This document shows, piece by piece, positions 8,500 through 15,809 of a DNA stretch of 64,000 nucleotides. This stretch comes from Niabella insulamsoli. Lineage in GTDB: Bacteria; Bacteroidota; Bacteroidia; Chitinophagales; Chitinophagaceae. The translations under genes were made by a program, and so were the position numbers. Numbering within the stretch: the first letter of the stretch is position 1; the number at the start of each line of letters is the position of its first letter. The DNA lies in assembly GCF_039652435.2 (NCBI RefSeq), contig NZ_CP190246.1, positions 3,596,001 to 3,660,000 of the forward strand. The letters run 5' to 3'. Below the pieces are notes generated by a model that was not told the DNA's origin, searched no databases, and was given only the letters and a program-made list of their open reading frames with translations.

Positions 8500-8913
8500 T
8501 TATGCCAACTGAGCGGTTGAGCTGATGTTCGTATTCAGCAACTTACTGATCGGGCAATTTTCCTCCGCATTTTTGACTGCCTCCTGAAATTTTGCATCAT
8601 CAATGCCGGGCACAGTCGCCGTCACGTCCAAATGGCTGCTCACCACTGCTCCGTCCTGAAAATCAACGGTACATTTTGTGTCGATATTATCGGCCGTAAA
8701 ACCAGCTTCGTTCAATACAAAGCTCAACTTCATTGTAAAACAACCCGCATGGGCCGCCGCAATCAATTCTTCCGGGTTTGTGCCGGGGTTTCCCTCTTCG
8801 AAACGGGTGTTAAAAGCATAGGGAACTTTATCCAATACACCAGACTGAGTGGTATTCGTGCCTTTTCCTTCTTTACCCGAACCTTGCCAATTGGCAGATG
8901 CAAAACGCTTCAT
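8500..8913 (-). CDS. osmC: OsmC-family peroxiredoxin
   Basis: A 137-residue cytoplasmic thiol peroxidase that reduces organic hydroperoxides. The two redox cysteines are in the expected contexts: AAAHAGCFTMKLSF near residue 59 (peroxidatic) and AEENCPISKLL near residue 124 (resolving). The N-terminus MKRFASANWQGSGKEGKG and the segment NPEELIAAAHAGCF match OsmC rather than Ohr proteins. The length is normal. It is the last gene of a leftward series and is convergent with the FadL-type gene. Confidence 0.93.
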   Translation of the reverse strand: MKRFASANWQGSGKEGKGTNTTQSGVLDKVPYAFNTRFEEGNPGTNPEELIAAAHAGCFTMKLSFVLNEAGFTADNIDTKCTVDFQDGAVVSSHLDVTATVPGIDDAKFQEAVKNAEENCPISKLLNTNISSTAQLA

Positions 8914-8969
8914 TTTTTATAATTTTTTAGGTTTAGAAATCAGAGCTATAGCTGCAATAACTGTTCCTA

Positions 8970-9764
8970 TTAATCAAACGACGACACGTCGCTTACTTCT
9001 ATTTCAGGATCTCTGTCTTCGGGCTCCACAAATTCCAGCAAGAAGTTATTTTTTCCTTCGCCGGTCATGATTTTTAGAAAATTCTGCTGCACCAGTTCAA
9101 GCACGGAAAGAAACATAAATATGGCCTGAACGCGGTTTTCTGCAATCTCAAAAAGCTTTTCGAAGGAAATGTTTTTTTCCTTCTGAGCCATTTCGATCAC
9201 TTGGCTCCTGCTCGTTTCCATCGTGTAGCTGTAGCGGACCACCGTATGCACAGGCTTGTTCACGCGGTCGCTATACTTTTGCATGGCTTTCTCAAAGGCC
9301 TTCATCAATTTAAAAAGCGAAAGCGCTTGAATTTCGGTTCCCTCGCCCGCTTCTGCTCCTACCGCCGACAATTCCTGTTGAATATTGCCGCGTTTGATCA
9401 TCAGCATGCGCAGCGCTTCCTTCTCTGCCATCAGCGCCGCTGCTTCCTTGAACTTTTTGTATTCAAGGATTTTGCTTACCAGTTCCTCGCGAGGATCGAT
9501 CTCATTTCCCTGCGCATCTATTTCTTTTCTCGGGATAAGCATTTTTGCCTTGATGCGCATCAATGTTGAAACAAATAAAATAAACTCGCTCGACAATTCA
9601 ATATTCAATGCTTCCTGATTATGGATGTAATCCAGGAAATCGTTGGTGATTTGCGTAATGGGAATGTTATAAATATCCAGCTCATCGCGTTCGATAAAGA
9701 ATAACAAAAGATCGAAAGGCCCTTCGAATTGCGAAAGTTTTATCTGATAAGTTGAGTTTGTCAA
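8970..9764 (-). CDS. scpA: segregation and condensation protein A
   Basis: ScpA is the kleisin subunit that bridges the SMC dimer in chromosome condensation. The 264-residue protein begins with the family signature YQIKLSQFEGPFDLLLFFIERDELDIYNIPI and continues with the helical N-terminal domain (TNDFLDYI, LSSEFILFVSTLMRIKAKMLIP). The C-terminal winged-helix region (FEKLFEIAENRVQAIFMFLSVLELV) binds the SMC head. scpB is not adjacent. A terminator-like hairpin lies between mscL and this gene, so scpA probably has its own promoter. Confidence 0.95.
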   Translation of the reverse strand: MTNSTYQIKLSQFEGPFDLLLFFIERDELDIYNIPITQITNDFLDYIHNQEALNIELSSEFILFVSTLMRIKAKMLIPRKEIDAQGNEIDPREELVSKILEYKKFKEAAALMAEKEALRMLMIKRGNIQQELSAVGAEAGEGTEIQALSLFKLMKAFEKAMQKYSDRVNKPVHTVVRYSYTMETSRSQVIEMAQKEKNISFEKLFEIAENRVQAIFMFLSVLELVQQNFLKIMTGEGKNNFLLEFVEPEDRDPEIEVSDVSSFD

Positions 9765-9782
9765 ATTCCTATTTTTATGCTC

Positions 9783-9819
9783 AATAAATAAAGTCCTGCG
9801 TGCCGAAGCACCAGGACTT
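9783..9819 (-). terminator. intrinsic terminator downstream of mscL
   Basis: On the minus strand a 12-bp stem (AAGTCCTG plus GTGC with one bulged base) closes on a TTCG loop and is followed by TTTATTTATT. The UUCG tetraloop makes it especially stable. It lies 42 bp after the mscL stop and just before scpA. Confidence 0.75.
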
Positions 9820-9860
9820 ACAAACGTACACTATTTTACAGAAGAGCGGAGGAAAAGATA

Positions 9861-10244
9861 TTAAGGCTTTGTCCTCAACTCATCCCTGATTTCCATCAAT
9901 AATTTATCGGTAGACGAAGGTCCGGCGGGTGCGGCAGCTTCCTCTTTTCTCTTCATGCTATTAAGCGCCTTTACAATTAAAAACAAAGCAAAAGCGATGA
10001 TAATAAACGAAATCACCTGGGACAGAAAATTACCATATTTAATGGCAGTGCCTGGAATGACAAGCTCGTTGAGGTTTTTCAGATTAGCCTTTTCGAGCGC
10101 AGGCGTTAAAATGGCTGGGGTAATAATGTCTTCTACCAGAGAGGTTACAATTTTACCAAATGCGCCGCCGATTACTACGGCGATGGCCAGATCAACGACA
10201 TTTCCTTTTACTGCAAACTCTTTAAATTCTTTTAAGAATCCCAT
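9861..10244 (-). CDS. mscL: large-conductance mechanosensitive channel MscL
   Basis: MscL is the homopentameric inner-membrane channel that opens at extreme membrane tension during hypo-osmotic shock. The 127-residue protein shows the classic N-terminus MGFLKEFKEFAVKGNVVDLAIAVVIGGAFGKIV (amphipathic helix plus TM1), a short periplasmic loop with PGTAIKYGNFLSQVISF, TM2 (FIIIAFALFLIVKALNSM), and the C-terminal cytoplasmic helix TDKLLMEIRDEL. The length is standard. It is 60 bp downstream of the ppk2 gene on the same strand. Confidence 0.96.
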   Translation of the reverse strand: MGFLKEFKEFAVKGNVVDLAIAVVIGGAFGKIVTSLVEDIITPAILTPALEKANLKNLNELVIPGTAIKYGNFLSQVISFIIIAFALFLIVKALNSMKRKEEAAAPAGPSSTDKLLMEIRDELRTKP

Positions 10245-10304
10245 AATTGACGTTTTTAATGTTTAAAATGATTATAAAGGAATAATAATGCCAGCATTTG
10301 CTTT

Positions 10305-11063
10305 TTATACGGCGTTGGTTTGAGGTAATGAAGGATACTCCATTTTTAATTGTTTAAGACTGTCGAATACCTTTTTCGCTATCACGTATTCTTTATACCA
10401 GTTTTGATCTGAGGGCACAATGGTCCATTCGGGCTGATTGCAATGTTCAAAGCATTCCTGATAATATCGATAATACTTTTCTCTTAGTGCGGCTTCCACA
10501 AAATCCTTCTGATTATATTTCCACATCTTAGCCGGATTGGTCATTCGTTCCTGCAATCTTTCCCGTTGCTCCTCTGCTGAAACATGCAAGTAAAATTTCA
10601 GGATAACCGTATTGTTATGGCGTTGCAAAAGATTTTCAAAATGATTGATTGCAGCAAAACGTTCTTGCGCCAATTCGTCGCTACACCAGCCGTGCACCCG
10701 CGTCACCAGCACATCCTCATAATGGGATCGGTTAAAAATCTGAATATCACCCTTCCGGGGTACATTTTTATGAATACGCCATAAAAAATCATGCGCAGCT
10801 TCTTCTTCGGTGGGCACCTTAAAGGAGGCCACCCGCACTCCCTGGGGATTGAGCCTGCCAAACACTTTTCTAATAACGCCGTCTTTGCCGCTGGCATCCA
10901 TTCCCTGCAAAATCACCAGCAACGCGTGTTTGCCTTCCGCGTACAATAAATTTTGCAGCTCGGCCAAATCCTTCAACATCTCCTTCGTTTGCTCCTTGCA
11001 ATCCTCCTTATGTAGATGCTCCGGGGCTTTGGAATCAATATTTGAAAGATTAAATTGCGGCAT
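10305..11063 (-). CDS. ppk2: polyphosphate kinase 2 family protein
   Basis: PPK2 enzymes transfer phosphate between polyphosphate and nucleotides (ADP, AMP or GDP). The 252-residue single-domain protein has the Walker A loop GMDASGKDGVIRK near residues 54-66, the downstream LNPQGVRVASFKVPT, the Walker B-like region IFNRSHYEDVLVTRVHG and the lid with QERLQERMTNPAKMWKYN. The length fits one-domain PPK2; class (AMP- or ADP-preferring) cannot be set by eye. It starts 8 bp after the frr stop, so the two are probably translated from one message. Confidence 0.9.
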   Translation of the reverse strand: MPQFNLSNIDSKAPEHLHKEDCKEQTKEMLKDLAELQNLLYAEGKHALLVILQGMDASGKDGVIRKVFGRLNPQGVRVASFKVPTEEEAAHDFLWRIHKNVPRKGDIQIFNRSHYEDVLVTRVHGWCSDELAQERFAAINHFENLLQRHNNTVILKFYLHVSAEEQRERLQERMTNPAKMWKYNQKDFVEAALREKYYRYYQECFEHCNQPEWTIVPSDQNWYKEYVIAKKVFDSLKQLKMEYPSLPQTNAV

Positions 11064-11071
11064 ATTGGATT

Positions 11072-11635
11072 TTATATCGACATGATTTCTTTTTCTTTCG
11101 CAGCAAGGTGTTTTTCCACCAATTGAATATAAGAGTCGGTAAGTTGTTGCACACTTGCTTCCGCGTCTTTGGAAGCGTCTTCGCTCAGGCCATCTTTTTG
11201 CAGCTTTTTAATAGCTTCTATCGCATCGCGACGGCCGCTTCGCACACCCACTTTTGAATTTTCGCCCTCAGCCTGACTTCTCTTTACCAGCTCCTTGCGG
11301 CGCTCTTCCGTCAAAGGAGGCAAAAATAGCCTGATGTTTACTCCATCATTTTGTGGATTGATGCCAATATTGGCGGCGATAATAGCTCTTTCGATGGGTT
11401 GCAGCATATTCTTTTCCCAGGGCTGAATGTTGAGCGTTCGCGCATCCATAACGGTAATATTTCCAACCTGGTTAACAGGTACCGGAGAACCGTAATAATC
11501 TACAACAATACCATCAACGATTTGGGGAGTGGCTTTGCCGGCGCGGATCTTAGCCAGTTCCGTTTCCAGATGGCTGATCGCCCTTTTCATACTATCTTCC
11601 GAAGCTTCTAAAATCTTATCAATTTGATCTTGCAT
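11072..11635 (-). CDS. frr: ribosome recycling factor
   Basis: RRF splits the post-termination ribosome together with EF-G. The 187-residue protein matches the family over its length: MKRAISHLETELAKIRAGKATPQIVDGIVVDYYGS at the start of the helical bundle, the domain II region VNQVGNITVMDARTLNIQPWEKNML, and PPLTEERRKELVK on the way back. Ribosome-binding arginines in ERRKELVKR are present. A TAGTTTTG promoter-like box lies at 11665-11658 on the minus strand. pyrH, its usual neighbour in other phyla, is not here. Confidence 0.97.
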   Translation of the reverse strand: MQDQIDKILEASEDSMKRAISHLETELAKIRAGKATPQIVDGIVVDYYGSPVPVNQVGNITVMDARTLNIQPWEKNMLQPIERAIIAANIGINPQNDGVNIRLFLPPLTEERRKELVKRSQAEGENSKVGVRSGRRDAIEAIKKLQKDGLSEDASKDAEASVQQLTDSYIQLVEKHLAAKEKEIMSI

Positions 11636-11657
11636 ACATTATATTTTGACGTGCCGG

Positions 11658-11665
11658 CAAAACTA
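11658..11665 (-). promoter_or_regulatory. candidate -7 box for frr-ppk2
   Basis: TAGTTTTG on the minus strand, a full TAnnTTTG match, ends 22 bp before the frr start codon. No TTG sits at the expected distance upstream, so support is partial. Confidence 0.35.
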
Positions 11666-11708
11666 ACGAAATGTGTGAAGATTTTGAAGTCATTCAAATA
11701 CAATCTGA

Positions 11709-12854
11709 TCAACCCTGTATTTTCTCTGCCGGCAAATGTTTTTTTGTAGTAAGATCAATCACTTTCGATGTAGCCCTTCTATCCTGTAAAACTGAAAAAA
11801 TCTGCCGCTGAATAATTCTGCGGCGCCTGGGTATCGTGGCGTACAACACGCCGATAAAGGAAATGGAAAGCCCAAAAACAATTAATAAAAGCGCCGTATT
11901 GCCCAGGTTTCTGGCAAAATAAACCCCACCAATGATCGCAACGTTTGCGCAAACACAAACCAACGTTACAGAAGCATGATTCAGGCCTTTATCGAGAAGG
12001 ATATGGTGAATATGATTTCTATCAGGTGAAAAAGGCGAGCGCCCTTTCAGAATGCGGATTGAAAAAACCCGGATGGTATCAACGAGCGGAATCAACAATA
12101 GCGACACACCCACAGCGGCTGCCGAATGAATGTGGAAAGCCGAGTTGGGATCGCCGGCCACATTGATAAATTTCAAAACCAATATGGAAGCCAAGAGCCC
12201 GATTAACAAGGAGCCGGAATCGCCCATAAAAATCTTAGCCGGATGAAAATTAAAAATCATAAACGCCATAAGCCCGGCGGCCAGCGATAAAGAAAGTATA
12301 GCATAGGCCGTCATGCCCGAAAGGGTGAAATAAGCGCCCAGCAGCATCATGATCATCAGTCCAAGGCCGCCAGCGAGGCCATCCACTCCGTCGATCAGAT
12401 TATAGGCGTTCACAACCAGGATGATGGATAAATAGGTCAGCGGCACGCCATACACCGATTCAATTTCATGGATACCAAAAATACCATACAAACTTTTGAT
12501 CTCAAGTCCGCCCAGGTGAATAACGATGCCGGCCGCAACGATTTGCACAATAAATTTTTTAAAGGCTGAAAGCGCTATAATGTCATCTTTCAAGCCGATA
12601 AAAAACATGCAGAAGATAGCGGCAAAGAAATATTGAAATTCCGGATTCTGCTGAAAATTAATCGTGATAAGGGAGGAAAACGTAAGCCCAATAAACACGC
12701 CAATGCCTCCCAGCGATGCGATAGTGTTTTTGTGAAGCTTACGCTCATCAGGAATATCGTATAGCTTTTTCTTGTCTGCAATTTGGATTATTACAGGGAT
12801 TGCCAGAAAAGCAACTATAAATGAAATTATAGCTGATACAAAAATTTGAAGCAT
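11709..12854 (-). CDS. WecA/MraY-family undecaprenyl-phosphate sugar-1-phosphate transferase
   Basis: A 381-residue polytopic inner-membrane protein with about ten or eleven helices. Family landmarks are the KDD pair in FIGLKDDIIALSAF, the NAYNLIDGVDGLAGGLG motif, IFMGDSGSLLIG, and the basic-His motif SPDRNHIHHILLDKG. Lack of peptidoglycan-cluster neighbours and the WecA-like HIHH motif favour an enzyme starting an O-antigen or capsule lipid-linked glycan (transferring GlcNAc-1-P or similar to undecaprenyl phosphate) over MraY itself. The C-terminal about 60 residues are cytoplasmic and basic. It is divergent from the transketolase gene and upstream of frr. Confidence 0.9.
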   Translation of the reverse strand: MLQIFVSAIISFIVAFLAIPVIIQIADKKKLYDIPDERKLHKNTIASLGGIGVFIGLTFSSLITINFQQNPEFQYFFAAIFCMFFIGLKDDIIALSAFKKFIVQIVAAGIVIHLGGLEIKSLYGIFGIHEIESVYGVPLTYLSIILVVNAYNLIDGVDGLAGGLGLMIMMLLGAYFTLSGMTAYAILSLSLAAGLMAFMIFNFHPAKIFMGDSGSLLIGLLASILVLKFINVAGDPNSAFHIHSAAAVGVSLLLIPLVDTIRVFSIRILKGRSPFSPDRNHIHHILLDKGLNHASVTLVCVCANVAIIGGVYFARNLGNTALLLIVFGLSISFIGVLYATIPRRRRIIQRQIFSVLQDRRATSKVIDLTTKKHLPAEKIQG

Positions 12855-12957
12855 TCGATAAGGTTAAGGTTACACGAAGGTAGTTATTCATGTCCAATTT
12901 GCAACTTTCGAGCCGATTTTTTATTATTTTCGGCCAATCAAACAATATTTCAACCTT

Positions 12958-12982
12958 TTGCAAAAAAAATGCATTTTTGCAA
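12958..12982. promoter_or_regulatory. palindrome before the transketolase gene
   Basis: Perfect inverted repeat TTGCAAAAA / TTTTTGCAA with a 7-bp spacer, ending 20 bp before the start codon at 13003. It could be an operator or a hairpin in the leader; no regulator is known from the sequence. Confidence 0.4.
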
Positions 12983-13002
12983 CTCATTAAAAAACAGAAA
13001 CG

Positions 13003-13836
13003 ATGGCAACATTGCAGGAAACAGCTTCACAGGTAAGACGCGATATAGTAAGGATGGTACACGGAGCTCAAAGCGGGCACCCGGGAGGTTCGCTGGGATG
13101 TGCGGATTTTTTAACCGCGCTTTATTTTAAAGTGATGGAGCACGATCCTTCTTTCAATATGGAAGGCAAAAACGAAAATCTTTTCTTTTTGTCTAACGGC
13201 CATATTTCCCCTGTTTTTTATTCTGTTTTAGCCCGTTCGGGATATTTTGATATTAAAGAGTTAGCGACTTTCAGAAAAATCAATAGCCGGCTTCAGGGCC
13301 ACCCGGCTACCCACGAGCACCTGCCTGGCGTACGCGTAGCAAGTGGATCGCTTGGCCAGGGTTTAAGCGTTGCGATTGGCGCCGCTTTATCAAAAAAATT
13401 GAATGGCGACGACAAATTGGTGTATTCACTCCATGGGGACGGGGAATTGAATGAAGGCCAGATTTGGGAAGCCGTAATGTTTGCAGCCCATCATAAAGTT
13501 GATAATTTAATTGCCACCGTGGATTGGAACGGCCAACAGATTGACGGGCCGACAGAGAAAGTATTAAACATGGGCAACCTGCACGAAAAATTTGAGACGT
13601 TTGGCTGGCATGTGCTGGAAATGAACGGTAACGATATGGATGATGTGATTGCGGGCCTGGAAAAAGCAAAAGCCGCAACCGGGAAGGGCAAGCCTGTGGC
13701 GATCATGATGCATACGATCATGGGCAAAGGTGTAGATTTTATGGAGAACGATCACGGCTGGCACGGCATTGCCCCCAACGATGAGCAGCTTGCGAAAGCG
13801 CTGGAGCAATTGCCCGAAACGCTTGGAGATTATTAA
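13003..13836 (+). CDS. transketolase, N-terminal (TPP-binding) subunit
   Basis: The 277-residue protein covers only the N-terminal thiamine-diphosphate pyrophosphate-binding half of transketolase. Visible landmarks are the substrate-binding AQSGHPGGSLGCADFL, GSLGQGLSVAIGAAL, and the TPP/Mg motif YSLHGDGELNEGQIWEA followed by ATVDWNGQQIDG. Two-gene transketolases are common in Bacteroidota, usually with the pyrimidine-binding C-terminal subunit directly downstream. Here a terminator and a convergent unrelated gene follow instead, so the second subunit must be encoded elsewhere. The enzyme links pentose phosphates (such as those from the arabinose locus at 16-22 kb) to glycolysis. Confidence 0.92.
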   Translation: MATLQETASQVRRDIVRMVHGAQSGHPGGSLGCADFLTALYFKVMEHDPSFNMEGKNENLFFLSNGHISPVFYSVLARSGYFDIKELATFRKINSRLQGHPATHEHLPGVRVASGSLGQGLSVAIGAALSKKLNGDDKLVYSLHGDGELNEGQIWEAVMFAAHHKVDNLIATVDWNGQQIDGPTEKVLNMGNLHEKFETFGWHVLEMNGNDMDDVIAGLEKAKAATGKGKPVAIMMHTIMGKGVDFMENDHGWHGIAPNDEQLAKALEQLPETLGDY

Positions 13837-13852
13837 TCGCATCATACAAAAA

Positions 13853-13893
13853 TTTAAAAAGGCCGGAAAGCAATATTTTCCGGCCTTTTTTAT
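13853..13893. terminator. bidirectional intrinsic terminator
   Basis: Nearly perfect inverted repeat AAAAAGGCCGGAAA / TTTTCCGGCCTTTTTT with a short loop, between the convergent transketolase and lipoprotein genes. Confidence 0.92.
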
Positions 13894-13906
13894 GGATGCG
13901 CCAAGG

Positions 13907-14950
13907 CTATTGATATTGAATATAAAGGGGGATTGGCTGAAACTTCATTAGCTCGCCTGGTGCATAGAGCCCAGACGATCCCTTTTTCAGATCATTTTTA
14001 TAGAAAATCTTAAAGCCCGCAAACTGAACGGGCTGTTCGTAAATATACCTTCTCCAGGTGGCAGCCTTCAGCGCCTTACCGCCCCAGCCGTCCATGTCGA
14101 TAACAACCTGCACTTCCGGCACTTTCCTGATCGCTTTATAATGCTGCACCATATCGTTGGTAAACCGATGAATGACCAGGATTTTTGGCGGCAAATGATG
14201 CTCCCGCACGATATCGGCCAAAAAGCCGATCGCATAGTTGATATCATCAGCGCTAAAACTACCGATCGCCGAGCCGGGCTTTCTGCCATCCTTCATTGAA
14301 AATTCAGGATCGATGCCCAAATGAAAGGTGGGCGATTTCAGGTAAGGTTTAAACCGCGGCAGTTCTTCCTGCAAGCTGCTTAGGCCAACCTGCACATCGA
14401 CAAAAGCCAGCCCTTCAATTTCATCCGCCCAGTTCTGAATCGTATCAAGTTGATGAAGCGGCATACGCAAACGGTATTTGCCGTCTTTGCCCGGCAGTCC
14501 CTGCGCTGTTACACCAATATAATGCAAAGCCGCTATGGGTGGCGTTTCCGGATCTGCTTCTTTCCATTTTTTTAGTTCCGTTTGTAGCTTTTGCAGCATT
14601 TCCTTTTTGGGAAGTTCTCCTAAAATCCCCATTCTTTTAGAATATAGATTGCCATAAAACGCCACCACGCGCTTAAAGGGTAGCAGGGCGCCTTCCAACG
14701 GGTAAGGCGCTTTAACGGGCCATCTGCCGGAACTGTCCCCATTTGCCATCCAGGCCATTTTTTTGTTAAACAAAGCCGTGTCTATTCCAACCTGACGCTT
14801 TGGCTGAACGGGCGTTGTGTCGCTTGCCGCAGGAGCGCTATCTTTTAATACATCGGTCGGTGCGTCGGCTTGGCCGGAAACGGAGGGTACGTCATTACAA
14901 GCCCAGCCAAAGATGATAGCAGGCCATACGAGAAAGTGAATCAACTTCAT
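13907..14950 (-). CDS. lipoprotein of unknown function, possible TIM-barrel fold
   Basis: A 347-residue protein with a lipoprotein signal ending FGWAC (lipidated Cys18) and a Pro/Ala/Asp/Thr-rich linker to about residue 50. The mature domain has successive beta-strand-like segments with conserved-looking acidic or aromatic ends: RVVAFYGNLYSKRMG, IAALHYIGVTAQG, AFVDVQVGLS, TFHLGIDPEFSM, KILVIHRFTNDM, VQVVIDMDGWGG. This spacing is what a (beta/alpha)8 barrel with acidic residues at strand ends would give, and the HLGIDPEF and VIDMDGWG motifs may form an active site. I recognise it as a widespread hypothetical protein without a characterised function. It stands alone on the minus strand before a terminator. 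Confidence 0.65.
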   Translation of the reverse strand: MKLIHFLVWPAIIFGWACNDVPSVSGQADAPTDVLKDSAPAASDTTPVQPKRQVGIDTALFNKKMAWMANGDSSGRWPVKAPYPLEGALLPFKRVVAFYGNLYSKRMGILGELPKKEMLQKLQTELKKWKEADPETPPIAALHYIGVTAQGLPGKDGKYRLRMPLHQLDTIQNWADEIEGLAFVDVQVGLSSLQEELPRFKPYLKSPTFHLGIDPEFSMKDGRKPGSAIGSFSADDINYAIGFLADIVREHHLPPKILVIHRFTNDMVQHYKAIRKVPEVQVVIDMDGWGGKALKAATWRRYIYEQPVQFAGFKIFYKNDLKKGSSGLYAPGELMKFQPIPLYIQYQ

Positions 14951-14996
14951 TTAAAAGGTTTAGAGGGTAACAAATATTAAGGCTTAAAACAAAATG

Positions 14997-15713
14997 CTAA
15001 CTTAAGAGTCTCATCCGATAGGCATTCATAGCGGTAGTTCCTAATTTTTTAATAAGTGTATAATTAGCAATAATGCCGACGGGAGCGCCAACCACCGGCA
15101 GCAACTGCGCCATTTTTGCCAAATCAATATAATCGCGATATTCCTGTTGAAATTTTCGCCAGTTAAATTGATTGATATCATCGGGAAGCGTGGCCGAGCT
15201 TCGCTCCCAATCAGCTATTTTCTGATAAATGTCACGGCTATGCCGCCGGCTTGAGAATGCCAATTCAAATATATGGAGCAGATAAACCCGTTCCTGGTAG
15301 GCGTTCAGGTCAAAACCATATACCCCGGCTATTTCGTACAGTAGCTTTAATTTAATCGTGAGCAGCAAAGGAAAATCTGCCAGCCCTAGAAAAAAGCCGC
15401 CGGCGCCGGTAATGCCGCCTTCCACAGCGGCGGTGCTGCGATAGAATTTTATCTTTTCTTTCACCACCAACTCGCGCTCGAGCAAAGACAATCCAACCGA
15501 AGGCTTGGCTGTTGTATATTTTGCGCCAAACAGTACTGCTCTTATCATCTGTTTGATAACAACCGTTACGGCTTTATGAACTTTTTCCGGGATGAGGGCG
15601 TTCATCTTGTCTTGCGTCTTTTTTGACAACTTGCTGAATAGCCCAGGCCCTTTCATCATTTTCGCCTGCCACCTGGCCAGCTCTGCCTTCGCATATAGTT
15701 CGTAACTATCCAT
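14997..15713 (-). CDS. EcsC-family protein
   Basis: A 238-residue protein beginning MDSYELYAKAELARWQAKMMKGPG and containing the EcsC pattern: KTQDKMNALIPEKVHKAVT, then a Gly-rich hydrophobic stretch GITGAGGFFLGLADFPLLLTIKLKLLYEIAGVYGFD and a C-terminal VVGAPVGIIANYTLIKKLG. The name comes from the Bacillus EcsABC locus, but the biochemical role of EcsC is unknown. ATG at 15713 is chosen: the frame stays open to 15770, but that extension runs into the terminator of the upstream symporter gene. No shared function with the arabinose genes is implied. Confidence 0.8.
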   Translation of the reverse strand: MDSYELYAKAELARWQAKMMKGPGLFSKLSKKTQDKMNALIPEKVHKAVTVVIKQMIRAVLFGAKYTTAKPSVGLSLLERELVVKEKIKFYRSTAAVEGGITGAGGFFLGLADFPLLLTIKLKLLYEIAGVYGFDLNAYQERVYLLHIFELAFSSRRHSRDIYQKIADWERSSATLPDDINQFNWRKFQQEYRDYIDLAKMAQLLPVVGAPVGIIANYTLIKKLGTTAMNAYRMRLLS

Positions 15714-15752
15714 ATATCTTTCCGATTTGACAAAAACTGTACCTCTTCTCAC

Positions 15753-15790
15753 AAAAAAATACGGCCGCAATGTTCCGGGCCGTATTTTCT
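15753..15790 (-). terminator. intrinsic terminator after the arabinose symporter gene
   Basis: On the minus strand AAAATACGGCC pairs with GGCCGTATTTT, followed by a T run. It closes the leftward arabinose operon and lies before the EcsC start. Confidence 0.8.
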
Positions 15791-15809
15791 ATTATGCTAA
15801 AAAAGATTA

